DNA of 64,000 nt, taken from the NCBI GenBank assembly GCA_910577925.1, contig CAJTOI010000013.1:1-64000 (forward strand), given 5' to 3'. Positions within the stretch are counted from its first letter, which is position 1. The number at the start of each line of letters is the position of its first letter. The notes under the pieces were generated by a model. It made no database searches. It was not told the origin of the DNA and saw only the letters and a program-made list of their open reading frames with translations. Both the position numbers and the translations under genes were made by a program. The stretch is from an uncultured Roseburia sp. (GTDB taxonomy: Bacteria > Bacillota > Clostridia > Lachnospirales > Lachnospiraceae). Shown here in pieces: positions 53,001 to 60,668 of the stretch.

Positions 53001-56000
53001 CGCAGCGGGCGTCTCGATTTATTCGAGCTCGATGGCATCGGGAATGGTAGGATTCTTCTCGTGTGACAATCCGACGGACAATGCGATTGTCGCGTCGACG
53101 CAGAACGTCATCCTGCGCATTGAGCGCTGCCGGAATTTTGCCGAGAATCTGTACGGTTACCGGTATGTGGGCGGTATTTTCGGCGATCGCTACGGCCGGA
53201 TCGGAGCGCAGAACACCTATATCAAAGACTGCTTTTCGGTGAGCTCGGACAACTACAGAAGGAACGGCGCCTCCAAATGGCACAATCCGGTAGTCTCGAT
53301 GGAAAAGGAAAACAATGCAGACGGTGTGCAGGGGAGCGAAAACTATTTCTTCGGCAACGGCGTGGGGTATACCAACCTGACGCTGTACGGCAACAGGAAC
53401 GGGAGCGGAAGCAGCTATACCTACAACGGAAATTCGGTGAACAGCCTGGATAATCTCCGGCGCGGAGGCGGCAATCTGATCTATCTCGTATATGACGGGA
53501 CAAAGGAGCAGTACGCCGCAGCGGCGCTTCGGGACGGCGCGCAGCTGAACAGAAACTGCAGGATTGACGGGACAAACATCACAAACGGCGGCGACAAAAT
53601 CGGCGAGGTGCTTTGTTATCTGGGCGCCGCGAAGTACGATTCGGCCGCGGCGGTCACAAAAATACCGTGTGATTACTATGAGCTGGTGCGGGGAAGCTAC
53701 CGCCACCGGAATATCGAGGGGATGTATACGGTGACGGCCGAGGACGGCAAAACGGCCGACAAACTGATTGCTCCGGCGTCGGTGACGGCATCCGTGGAGG
53801 ACGGCCGGGTTTTGTTTTCGGTGACGCCGGCATCCGACGGCGGAAAGGAGCTCGACCCGTTCTGCTATGAAGTGCGGATCACGGTCGGGGATGCGGTATA
53901 CGAGGGATTTTATTTTTACACGGAATCCGGGAGCCTTGAACTGCCGGAAGCGATCTCCGGCGGAGCGGTGCGGGTGGCTGTCCGCGCGGTCAGCATGTAC
54001 GGGGATGTGCTGCCTTCCGATTACAGGGAGGCCGGCGACGTGGCGGCGGATATTATGCCGACGCCGGATATCCGGGCGACACTTGTGTGGGACGATGCGG
54101 CGGGAGACTACCGCTATCGGTTTACGCTGAATAACCTGGAGACATACCGGCAGAATTATCCGGGCTGGCAGGTTTTGATCACATTTTCCGATGGCGCCGC
54201 GGTTGTGCTGAACGAGAGTCAGACCGGCGCACTGGCGGCCGGAAGAGGCGCCGATGTTCAGCAGCTGATTGTGCAGGCAATTATGCAGAACGGAGGCACG
54301 GGTGCAGGAATTCTGCCGTCGGCACGGGCATCAGTAGCGGCATATCTGCCGTCTTACGCCCCTTCGGTAGCCCTGCAGGACAACGGGACAAAGGCGGTTC
54401 CGTATGTGGAAGTTGCGGGAACGACACTGTCCGATCTGCGTGTCAGTGTCACACTGGACGGAACGGGTACCGGAAATATCGACGTTCCGCCGGTATACCG
54501 CGCGGAGCTGACGGGTACTTTTCGAGCGGGTACGGACGAGGAAAAGAGAGACGTCGTTTTTGCGTCGGCGGATATTCTTGTGGCTGCGGACGGAACGGCG
54601 ACGGCAAACTTTACGGATTTTTCCGAGAATCTGCGCGAGGCGTCGGAGTTTCAGGTACGGCTCTGGTACGCAGAGTCCGGACTCGGGCCGGTATACGGCT
54701 GGTTTGCGTTGGACGGTCCGGATACGGAAGGACTCGGAGAGCTCATTACGGCGTTTGACGGACTGGATGAGTCGGGGCATGCGGTGTACCGTTACAGTGC
54801 AAGCCCGGTATTGTTCGGCGGTAGCCGGACGGCGTTTGACAATTATAAATGGTATTCCGGGGAATTATTTGCATTCTTTCCGGCTCCGGAGCTGATGGAG
54901 ATACCGACGGATGCGGCCGGCGGAGAGGTAAGCCTTACGCCGGAATTCGGACCGGACGGGACGCTGCGCTATACGTTTTTCTGGGATGCCGAAAAAACCG
55001 GAGACGAATACCGGCATGCGAAATACCGGGTGGCGCTTACGGGAATCAATGCGGCCGGCGAGCGGGTCGTAATCGACACTTCGTCCGTCTATGACGAGGA
55101 CGGAGGCGCGCGGTCGCTGACGGTGGATGCGGAGAGCTGGGATTATGAGCGCGTGGAGCTTTCCGTGACGCGGATCGGGGATGCGGCGGAACGCAGAATC
55201 GGGTTAAACGCCGTAAATACCTATCGCGTGAAGCGGAGGTTAAGACAGCCGGGCCAGCCCGTCATTTCCCTGACCGGCAGCAATGATCTCAGGTATATCG
55301 TTGCCTGGGCGGCGCAGGACGGGGAAAAGGGATGCATCGCGTACCGCATCTATGCGAAATATACGGATGACGCGGGAAATGAGGTGACGGAGCAGCTCGG
55401 CGAGGTAAAAGCCGAAGGTGCGGCAACTTATGAGAAAGAGGTGGATCTGGAGGCGTTTGCCGGAAAGAATATCGCGGTTTATCTGGAGGCGATTGCGGGG
55501 GACGATTCCGCGGAGTATGTCGACAGCCGGCCCGGCGACGGTTATACGCTGGAGGTTCCCTCGCGGATTCCGACGCCGCAGGTAGAGTGGAAGTGGAGCT
55601 GGACCTACGACAGGACGGCGCCGGTGGGAAAGACGGCATTTGAGACGGGAGACGAGACAGACGGACTTACCGTCGGCTTTACGGCGGATGCGGCCAGCAT
55701 TCCTCCGGGCGGAAGCACTTATCTGCTGCGGGCCAGAATATATGACAGTGACGATGCGGATGCAAAGCCTGTCGCGTATTATCCGGCGGCGGACGACGCG
55801 GAGGCCGTGGTTGAGATGACGGCGGCTTCGGGTGCGGAGTATCGGCATACGCTGGCGGGACTTTCCGCGGCATATGCGGGGGACTATATCTGTTTCGATA
55901 TCCGGATCACTTCCGGAAACGGACAGATCAGCTCGAAGTGGAAGGAGTCGGAGCGGATTCGCCTGCCGTATGTACGGTTAGAGCAGCCGGGCGTCCAGTC

Positions 56001-56673
56001 GCTGATAGAAAGACAGCCGTTTTATATGGGCGTCACGGACAATCCGGATTTGCCGGCGGAGCAGAAGGAGTGGCAGGCAGACCGGCAGACGATTGTGTGG
56101 AGTGATGTCGCGTATGCTGATACGGTGTATCTGACGCTGACCGGCAGAGGCGCGGGAGCGGCGTCCGTGAATTACCGTGTGGTTAAGACGGAGGATGCGG
56201 CAATGGCAGTCGGATACCGCCTCGAAGTACAGGAAAAAGTGACTTTGGACGACGGCACGGAGCGCTGGTTTGCGCTGGCAGGCACGGCCGGAGAAGAGGA
56301 GCAGCTTTTGGGTACCTGGCGGTTTCCGCTCGGGCAGACTGCGGCGGAGCCGCTGCCGGAGCATGTTTCTCTGCAGGGTTACGGATACGAAGTGTCCGGA
56401 GAGTACACAAGAGACGGCATCTGGTACGGCTATCGGACGATGCTTTATGCGGAGCTTAAGGCATTCTGGCAGGACGACGGCTTTTCTTATGTGCTGGCTC
56501 TGCCGGACAATTATGAGATACTCGATGAAACCGGATATGATGTGGAAGCACAGAAAGAGTATCATCTGACGGGAACCGTAAGTTTTACGTCCGACCGTCT
56601 GGAGAACGCAGGGGATACGGTGAGCGATGCCTATGTGGAATCCGAAGAATATGTGATGGTGATTAATCAGTAG
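47068..56673 (+). CDS. Giant prepilin-GLUG repeat protein (3,201 residues), putative pilus-tip adhesin
   Basis: A single uninterrupted 9.6-kb gene. The N-terminus is a true type IV prepilin leader: basic start, Gly11, then FTMTELVVVLVIIGILAAVVIP with Glu at +5, so prepilin peptidase should cut after Gly11. A pilin-like stalk and a strand-rich segment reach about residue 530. From about 535 to 2035 there are roughly 35-40 GLUG-type motifs (GGIVGYN, GGIAGVNN, GGMVGFND), which build beta-helix-like adhesin shafts. From about 2220 to the end are fibronectin-like beta repeats without LPXTG. Normal pilins have 120-250 residues. It sits between pilT and the minor pilins, so it is most likely incorporated at the pilus tip, but that is inference. 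Confidence 0.9.
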   Translation: MNKSAEKKNSGFTMTELVVVLVIIGILAAVVIPSAMHYIRLAKFRENEENAKTVYMGAESMLTYYRTSGQWDSFCETVRAEGILNEDFADGDRRKGRIYAITLDGSAYRTDAANNPVCKLLDPLAYSGDLMAGAIGIEIDIESGEVYSAFYAGGGAGLIYGDESGDGRLSMTFRDYDSRRERGLGYYSVEDVTNVVELEPVRLKVTSVNLVNGETLSLNWSSNSRHQNLDVEFQIKFYDKSDDTELFETTVNLADLAMGAGQTSGMFRLAVKAPDGTEAGYYFPITNNGGKLSLILDGMMSADVMYAIEHAGSPVQEAALARTSSTSITRLGAAAPRLLEEQNIYAAINAVSVYRNMGDDTREYRASNTVTSNTANTLYADQTDRAADGTLRAGIAAFRHLSNIRYSGGVQAEFTLTRRNMDWKSVGTGLYDFGGVQGGVRPLVWREGSGGCDFPSIPMLCAGQTVEGSGSSTSILNLRLGSRSVSGNEVRYLGLFCESEGRIAGLTLKEPRLSVSRNDAQTAQGSGASLWGVGILAGRSAGDMRDITIEAAAGTTILEADLSQEGEALRADTPAAVGGVVGVFARAKADGTLAPTDAVLENIVTNGKLSAVLPACEWQDKADGSEPQYGVGGVCGYAGVTENRHISMCTNHAAVTGSSFTGGIVGQLAGPYETADEWDRLFDGNPAAKSSLYQCSSDGLILCGSNDGRYFGGIAGYVSRALIMEAESAGGRAENFTYDITKSDLLKGDYVGGIAGCGKQSVFYDCFTRKNGYVLGQNYVGGIVGGMRGDHTWRIGGTNVTANAGYVIGNSYVGGIIGENINNKIEDCINNGIAAGYGSYIGGIVGYNDAEEGKTAEILDCASYLSDYNDAIYRMIVDQWQTKGSCVGGLAGYNNSRITFTSASAAVSVKAVSSIVVGKDYVGGMVGFNDVNGVIDTDYTLIGGRIYGYGDCVGGCIGLNASGSLMEKAVTIKPYSVTGRYCVGGVIGANVINLSDGEKDVDLTANALYADNPLGLITGEAFCGGIIGYQKNYADVSGRALLSFFENYKTDVIPSLSADSGVPVYTQTAPEAERLSASQGTFTVTSKENDGVHIVRAGNNIPIRANLYTGGIVGYGASGSFLCIENCRNGGNITKTGDSSVIVAEYLAADLKPEQKEQLGNFSVDMIGGMIGVNQKGQTIRHCENAAVMYGFIGNGGIVGLNAGSVYRCALTDHFGSLNLDYVGGIAGVNNGMIENCGTVAGKTISGNNYVGGITGFNLFDGVLRENTCYAGISAAGSYAGGIAGKNAGIIEAGADGGQTARSVAGRNGTAIGGLVGLNDEAGVIRCPDRGAVTVVNDTVTVIGKQNVGGMVGNNAGTITSDGAVMTVKARLVQALEGDAGGIAGKSDTAVCNMNNASERVTADRGNAGGIVAVNVGIIERCTNNGNVSSSQGNAGGIAATNESAGIIRGCLVADARAVNLRGVGAEAAGAVCAFNEGVIENSAAAGQVTLGGSAGVYGGVAGINRGTIQGTDRDLFAVKSMPQIASSEAGRLTVGGVAGINEENAVIRGLAVEVDFLKFSNYQYLGGVAGVNAQGGTVAGCTYAGTMTDTASLAGNCYGGIAGDNGGTLEDCRVDRLSMTVKGVYTATSNSTAAQKEALSSHVGGIAGKNEESGGIIRCYLVNSAESKMIADSGMSGGVTGYNKGLIRNSGDAVTAQVMAEITEDSTTDELCAAAAGSGIAAVSDYVNTQDNREIEAQRYSGQGSVSAGRMQMRMEQNGNVGGITAYNAPTGTLEYCVSGTWFINNKSNAIGVGTGGMIGMNESEKDLKYLVNGAFVGRQLGTGATNRFAGGIIGNQSNSTKSGWTIRNCVNYGTVYCYNAHYSGGIMGQWTGTGGNIESCRNYATLQTSYQAGWTGAAAGIVAQLYHADSGDTFNIISCGNYGSIYGRNGAFSGEGKAANDSAGILGNVTTYKVSNNTGDYQKGQQFTIQVLDCVNAAGVSIYSSSMASGMVGFFSCDNPTDNAIVASTQNVILRIERCRNFAENLYGYRYVGGIFGDRYGRIGAQNTYIKDCFSVSSDNYRRNGASKWHNPVVSMEKENNADGVQGSENYFFGNGVGYTNLTLYGNRNGSGSSYTYNGNSVNSLDNLRRGGGNLIYLVYDGTKEQYAAAALRDGAQLNRNCRIDGTNITNGGDKIGEVLCYLGAAKYDSAAAVTKIPCDYYELVRGSYRHRNIEGMYTVTAEDGKTADKLIAPASVTASVEDGRVLFSVTPASDGGKELDPFCYEVRITVGDAVYEGFYFYTESGSLELPEAISGGAVRVAVRAVSMYGDVLPSDYREAGDVAADIMPTPDIRATLVWDDAAGDYRYRFTLNNLETYRQNYPGWQVLITFSDGAAVVLNESQTGALAAGRGADVQQLIVQAIMQNGGTGAGILPSARASVAAYLPSYAPSVALQDNGTKAVPYVEVAGTTLSDLRVSVTLDGTGTGNIDVPPVYRAELTGTFRAGTDEEKRDVVFASADILVAADGTATANFTDFSENLREASEFQVRLWYAESGLGPVYGWFALDGPDTEGLGELITAFDGLDESGHAVYRYSASPVLFGGSRTAFDNYKWYSGELFAFFPAPELMEIPTDAAGGEVSLTPEFGPDGTLRYTFFWDAEKTGDEYRHAKYRVALTGINAAGERVVIDTSSVYDEDGGARSLTVDAESWDYERVELSVTRIGDAAERRIGLNAVNTYRVKRRLRQPGQPVISLTGSNDLRYIVAWAAQDGEKGCIAYRIYAKYTDDAGNEVTEQLGEVKAEGAATYEKEVDLEAFAGKNIAVYLEAIAGDDSAEYVDSRPGDGYTLEVPSRIPTPQVEWKWSWTYDRTAPVGKTAFETGDETDGLTVGFTADAASIPPGGSTYLLRARIYDSDDADAKPVAYYPAADDAEAVVEMTAASGAEYRHTLAGLSAAYAGDYICFDIRITSGNGQISSKWKESERIRLPYVRLEQPGVQSLIERQPFYMGVTDNPDLPAEQKEWQADRQTIVWSDVAYADTVYLTLTGRGAGAASVNYRVVKTEDAAMAVGYRLEVQEKVTLDDGTERWFALAGTAGEEEQLLGTWRFPLGQTAAEPLPEHVSLQGYGYEVSGEYTRDGIWYGYRTMLYAELKAFWQDDGFSYVLALPDNYEILDETGYDVEAQKEYHLTGTVSFTSDRLENAGDTVSDAYVESEEYVMVINQ

Positions 56674-56694
56674 CAGAAAAGAGGGAGGAGAGCC

Positions 56695-57483
56695 GTGAAG
56701 AAAGGAATGAACTATCTGCGGGAGAACGGACGCGGCGGCGCCTCCCTCGCTTATGTGGCATGTATTTCGGCGCTGCTGGTTGCGTTTGCGCTTGCGATGA
56801 CCTACACGGCCGGGATGATGCTCTCCGGCGCCAATAAACGGATTGCCGAGGAGCGCTGTTATCAGCTCGCGAAAAGCTATGCCGAAGTGCTTGACGCGGA
56901 ACTTGGGGATGAGACCTCGTCCTTTTACCGGTATGCCTGTAAATTTATGAGCAGCAGCTACGCCTCTTACAGTCCGGATAATAAGGAAAATACGACATAT
57001 CAGTACGGAACGGACCAGACCAGCGAGGGCTACGGGTCAATCGGGATTACGCTTTACAAGGTTGTAAATGAGGAGGACGGGGGGCTTCGGGAAACGCTTG
57101 CATATGCGGAGGACGGAAACTACACGACTTTAATAGAGAGCCTAAAGGGTGCAAAACATCTGCGCTACATGTTTGTCGTGACCGTGACAGCCGCGTATGA
57201 GGATTTTGTGTATCAGTACACGACGGAGTATGACTGCGAAGAACAGCTGATGCCGAGATTCTATCACGGCGGCAAGGTAATCTGCTGGGACGCCGTACAT
57301 CTGATCTGGAGGGAGGGAGAGGACGCCGTAAACGGAGTCGGTTATGACACGGGGAGGACGCTGATTACGGAGGCTGACCCGGTGCAGTATGAGATGCGCA
57401 CGGATGACGACGGAGTGATACACAGGGAGTTCCGAAATGTGTACGAGGAGGCAGCCGTGCCGGGGGAAGGAGGCGCGCCGTGA
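56695..57483 (+). CDS. PilX/GspK-like minor pseudopilin
   Basis: A 262-residue protein starting at GTG 56695 after GGGAGGAG. The leader RENGRGG is followed by ASLAYVACISALLVAFALAM, a pilin-like hydrophobic helix. The +5 residue is Tyr rather than Glu, the hallmark of GspK/PilX-type subunits that cap the filament. The rest is a soluble domain with aromatic-rich segments. The next gene overlaps its stop (GTGA), so expression is coupled. Confidence 0.75.
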   Translation: MKKGMNYLRENGRGGASLAYVACISALLVAFALAMTYTAGMMLSGANKRIAEERCYQLAKSYAEVLDAELGDETSSFYRYACKFMSSSYASYSPDNKENTTYQYGTDQTSEGYGSIGITLYKVVNEEDGGLRETLAYAEDGNYTTLIESLKGAKHLRYMFVVTVTAAYEDFVYQYTTEYDCEEQLMPRFYHGGKVICWDAVHLIWREGEDAVNGVGYDTGRTLITEADPVQYEMRTDDDGVIHREFRNVYEEAAVPGEGGAP

Positions 57484-57869
57484 GACAAGTGTCAAAGAAA
57501 CGGGGAAATGCGGGTGAAACCATTGTGGAGGTAACGGTCAGCACGGTTATTTTTCTGCTGGTTGTGGCGATGCTTCAGGGGGCCGTGAGCTTTTGCGGCA
57601 GAGCACAGCAGAAAAGCCGTCAGATACGCTGCGATGCGGCCGAAGTGGCAAAGGCGCTGCGCCGGCAGAGCTGGCCGGAAAATGATGTCGGAACGGAACG
57701 CTTTGACTTTTATGCGGTGGGAGCAGACGGAACCAAAGGGTATCAGGTGTTTTCCGTCGAGGCGGTTTTAAAGGAAGAGACCGTGGATTATGAGGCTGCG
57801 GACGGCGCCAGTCAGAGCATGACCTTCCGCATTTACCGGCCGCTGCCGGGGGGAGGTGGCAGTCCATGA
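57480..57869 (+). CDS. PilV/GspI-like minor pseudopilin
   Basis: A 129-residue prepilin beginning at GTG 57480 in a GTGA overlap, with GAAGGAGG upstream. The leader KKRGNAG precedes ETIVEVTVSTVIFLLVVAML, with Glu at +5. A short C-terminal globular domain follows. Size, position and helix fit GspI/PilV-type subunits of a tip complex. The stop overlaps the next start (ATGA). Confidence 0.8.
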   Translation: MRQVSKKRGNAGETIVEVTVSTVIFLLVVAMLQGAVSFCGRAQQKSRQIRCDAAEVAKALRRQSWPENDVGTERFDFYAVGADGTKGYQVFSVEAVLKEETVDYEAADGASQSMTFRIYRPLPGGGGSP

Positions 57870-58651
57870 GACAGAGAACGCAGCGTGTATCCGCGCCGGG
57901 CAGACGGCGCAGGCGGGGCAGCAGCGGGACCACACTGGTGGAATTGCTTGTGAGTATTCTGATGGTAAGCATTCTGATGGTTATGGTGGTGGGAATTGTG
58001 GCGCCGTCTTTTAAGATTTTTGTGCGGATGCAGAAAACGCAGTTTGCACAGATGATACTGGACAATACGCTCCAGGAACTGAAAGGACAGACAAGAGAGG
58101 CGGTCGGCTATGTAAAAATATACGATGCGGCAGAGGCGGACGGAAGCGGTGTGCTTGCGGCGGACGGAAGCGATGCGGGCGGGGCGCTCGAGTATATGAA
58201 TACGGACGGTTATGTGGTGCTGCTGTCTGCGGGCGGCTGCCCGAAGACTGCCGTTTACCGCGGTACGATACAGACGGGAAGTGCCGATGCGGTAGACAGC
58301 GGGCAGATGCTGCTGCGGTATTACTGGCAGCGCGGCACGGCGGGGGCTTCCGATTCGGAGTATTTTTACAGGACGGACGGCGCCTACAGCGCAAGGGCGG
58401 TGACGACGTCATTTGCAAGAGGGTATTATATGGGCAATTATCTGTCTCTGGAATTTGCGTTTCCGGCAGGGACGCTTGAGGGAGACACGGTGTCTTATCT
58501 GGAGGTGACGGCACGGCTCTATGCGGAGCCGGAGCACATCAATCTTGTGGCGGAGGATTCGGCGGTGCTGGATTTTCGCTATCTTCTGACGCGCAAGGAC
58601 GGCGTGACCGCAAAGGAGGGCAGCGTGACGGGCGGCGGAACCCCGCCGTAG
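57866..58651 (+). CDS. PilW/GspJ-like minor pseudopilin
   Basis: A 261-residue prepilin. An arginine-rich leader (about 20 residues, ending RRGSSG) precedes TTLVELLVSILMVSILMVMV, with Glu at +5. The larger globular domain matches the GspJ/PilW size class. It starts in an ATGA overlap. With the two preceding genes it forms a K-I-J-like trio directly after the giant prepilin. Confidence 0.8.
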   Translation: MRQRTQRVSAPGRRRRRGSSGTTLVELLVSILMVSILMVMVVGIVAPSFKIFVRMQKTQFAQMILDNTLQELKGQTREAVGYVKIYDAAEADGSGVLAADGSDAGGALEYMNTDGYVVLLSAGGCPKTAVYRGTIQTGSADAVDSGQMLLRYYWQRGTAGASDSEYFYRTDGAYSARAVTTSFARGYYMGNYLSLEFAFPAGTLEGDTVSYLEVTARLYAEPEHINLVAEDSAVLDFRYLLTRKDGVTAKEGSVTGGGTPP

Positions 58652-58753
58652 GCAAAGCGGATCCGCGGAATAAAAATATATACGGAAAGAATATAGATGC
58701 AGCGCACCCTGCATTTATACATAGATTTAGGAACAAAAGAAGAGGAATAAGCA

Positions 58754-59206
58754 ATGTTAAGCAGGTTAAAAAAAGCAAAAAGCAGTGATGAGGGTTTTAC
58801 ACTGGTAGAGCTGATTGTCGTTCTGGTTATTTTGGCGATTCTGGCGGCACTGTTGATTCCGGCGCTGACCGGCTATATCGATAAGGCCAGGGAGAAGCAG
58901 ATTATTGCGGAGACACGTCAGGTCGTGCAGGCAGCGCAGACAATATTTGATGAGGAATATGCGAAAGCGTATATTACAGAGCTTGAATCGACAAAGTATT
59001 CGGACATTTTGAAGCTGGCGGAGGTTAACGGATCGATTGTTGATGATGTTGACCCTAATGATGGCAGGAGAAAAATTAAATTTGTAAACGGAAAGCTTTC
59101 AGAGCTCACTTATGAGAATGACGGTAGGAAGTGCAAGTATGTGGCAGAGCCGAACACGGCTGATGAACATTTGGACAATGATGAGATGTATAATATCATT
59201 CCATAG
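58754..59206 (+). CDS. Type IV major pilin-like protein 1
   Basis: A 150-residue prepilin. The leader MLSRLKKAKSSDEG is followed by FTLVELIVVLVILAILAALL, a canonical class III signal with Glu at +5. A long helix (TGYIDKAREKQIIAETRQVVQAAQ) and a short beta domain follow. The N-terminal third is nearly identical to the next gene, but the C-terminal domain differs. GAGGAA precedes the ATG. A small ATGCAG/CTGCAT hairpin in the 102-bp gap before it could set its higher expression (inference). Confidence 0.9.
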   Translation: MLSRLKKAKSSDEGFTLVELIVVLVILAILAALLIPALTGYIDKAREKQIIAETRQVVQAAQTIFDEEYAKAYITELESTKYSDILKLAEVNGSIVDDVDPNDGRRKIKFVNGKLSELTYENDGRKCKYVAEPNTADEHLDNDEMYNIIP

Positions 59207-59226
59207 GGGAAAAGAGAGGAGAAAAA

Positions 59227-59682
59227 ATGTTAAAAAGATTAAAAGAGATGAGAGACAATAAAAAGGGATTTACGCTGGTGGAGCTGATTGTGGTGCTGGT
59301 GATTCTGGCGATTTTAGCGGCGCTGCTGATTCCGGCGTTGACCGGGTATATCGACAAGGCGAGAGAGAAACAGATTACGGCAGAGACACGTCAGGTTGTG
59401 ATGGCGGCGCAGACACTGGCGGATGAAGAGTATGCGAAGGATGGAGACGGGGCAATTACGCTTGATACGGCGGCAACTACAGTGCCAGATCCACGGGCTG
59501 CGCATACAGTTTACAGATGTGAGGTTGCAGCGCTTGCAGAGATAAAAGAGGTGGGTAACATAAATGGAATTACTTTCAATGATGGAAAGGTTGCAGAAGT
59601 AGTTTATGTATCAGGAGGAAAAACCTGTACTTATACCGAAGCGGACGGACAGTATGTGATTACGGAAACATCAAATCCGTAA
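59227..59682 (+). CDS. Type IV major pilin-like protein 2
   Basis: A 151-residue paralogue of the preceding pilin, 20 bp downstream. The leader MLKRLKEMRDNKKG is cleaved before FTLVELIVVLVILAILAALL. Helix sequences match the first pilin closely (TGYIDKAREKQITAETRQVV), while the globular part has two cysteines (YRC and KTC) that may form a disulfide loop. GAGAGGAG precedes the ATG. Confidence 0.9.
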   Translation: MLKRLKEMRDNKKGFTLVELIVVLVILAILAALLIPALTGYIDKAREKQITAETRQVVMAAQTLADEEYAKDGDGAITLDTAATTVPDPRAAHTVYRCEVAALAEIKEVGNINGITFNDGKVAEVVYVSGGKTCTYTEADGQYVITETSNP

Positions 59683-59721
59683 TTATAAAAAGTAAAAATC
59701 CAAAATCCTGTCAGGTTTCCA

Positions 59722-59783
59722 TTTCCCGCAGGGCAGACGGTGCGGTCTGTTCGCGGCCATGGAAGCGGGCGGAGTGCGGGAAA
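59722..59783. other. Inverted repeat between pilin 2 and prepilin peptidase
   Basis: TTTCCCGCA (59722-59730) and TGCGGGAAA (59775-59783) are exact inverted repeats in the 181-bp gap, which otherwise holds no gene. It could attenuate transcription after the abundant pilins. No T-run follows. Confidence 0.35.
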
Positions 59784-59863
59784 CCGATAATTGCAGAACG
59801 GCATATGCAAAAGACACGGAGCCGGGGGCTCTGTGGAGAGCGCGTATGCACACAGAGGGAAAA

Positions 59864-60646
59864 ATGATTGTTTTTTTGGAAGGATTGCTCTGGGCGCTTC
59901 GATTTCTGATCGGCGCGAGCGTATTCAGTTTTATCAATGTAGTGATTTATCGTCTCCCGGAGGGGGAGAGTCTTGCGAGAGGGCGCAGCCATTGCAGGAG
60001 CTGCGGCCATGTACTGTCGGCGGGGGAGTTGATTCCCTGCGTTAGCTATCTGTTATTGCGCGGCCGCTGTAAGGCGTGCGGCGGGCGGATTGCGGCGCGT
60101 TACTTTTGGATAGAATGTGCCGGCGGTGCGGCATTTTGCTGCTGTACCGCGGCGTTTACATACAGTCCGGTCAGTCTGATTTCCGCGCGGGGTCTGCTCG
60201 TGTTTGCATACCTTGCGGTGCTTACGGCAGCTGCGGGGATTGACCGGGACACACAGATTATTTATGACTGCTTCCAGTGGATGATTCTGGCATTGGGGAT
60301 AGGAGCGGCCCTGCTGTTTCCGGAGGTCGGGCTTTTGCAGCGGGGAATCGGTGCAGCCGTCATTTCGGTTCCGATGCTTCTTCTCGCGCTTCTGATACCG
60401 GGCGCGTTTGGCGGCGGAGATATCAAGCTTGCGGCGGTATCCGGCTGGTTTCTCGGCGCGAAGGCCGTCGCTGCGGGAACTTTTCTGGCATTTTTGCTGG
60501 GCGGAGGCTATGCGGCCCTGATGCTGGCGCAAAAAAGGCTCGGGCGAAAAGACAGGTTTGCGTTCGGTCCGTTCCTTGCGGCGGGCTATGCGGCCGCGGC
60601 GTTTGCGGGCGAACGGATTGCGGACTGGTATATCGGATTGCTGTAG
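59864..60646 (+). CDS. pilD: Prepilin peptidase / N-methyltransferase
   Basis: A 260-residue polytopic aspartic protease that cuts prepilin leaders and methylates the new N-terminus. The cytoplasmic methyltransferase-like loop has the zinc cysteines CRSC and CKAC (about residues 45 and 70). Catalytic aspartates lie in AGIDRDTQIIYD (about 127) and GGGDIKL (about 186). ATG 59864 is preceded by GAGGGA. It should process all six prepilin-like proteins encoded just upstream. Confidence 0.94.
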   Translation: MIVFLEGLLWALRFLIGASVFSFINVVIYRLPEGESLARGRSHCRSCGHVLSAGELIPCVSYLLLRGRCKACGGRIAARYFWIECAGGAAFCCCTAAFTYSPVSLISARGLLVFAYLAVLTAAAGIDRDTQIIYDCFQWMILALGIGAALLFPEVGLLQRGIGAAVISVPMLLLALLIPGAFGGGDIKLAAVSGWFLGAKAVAAGTFLAFLLGGGYAALMLAQKRLGRKDRFAFGPFLAAGYAAAAFAGERIADWYIGLL

Positions 60647-60668
60647 ATTTGGGAGGGGGTACGGTAGG

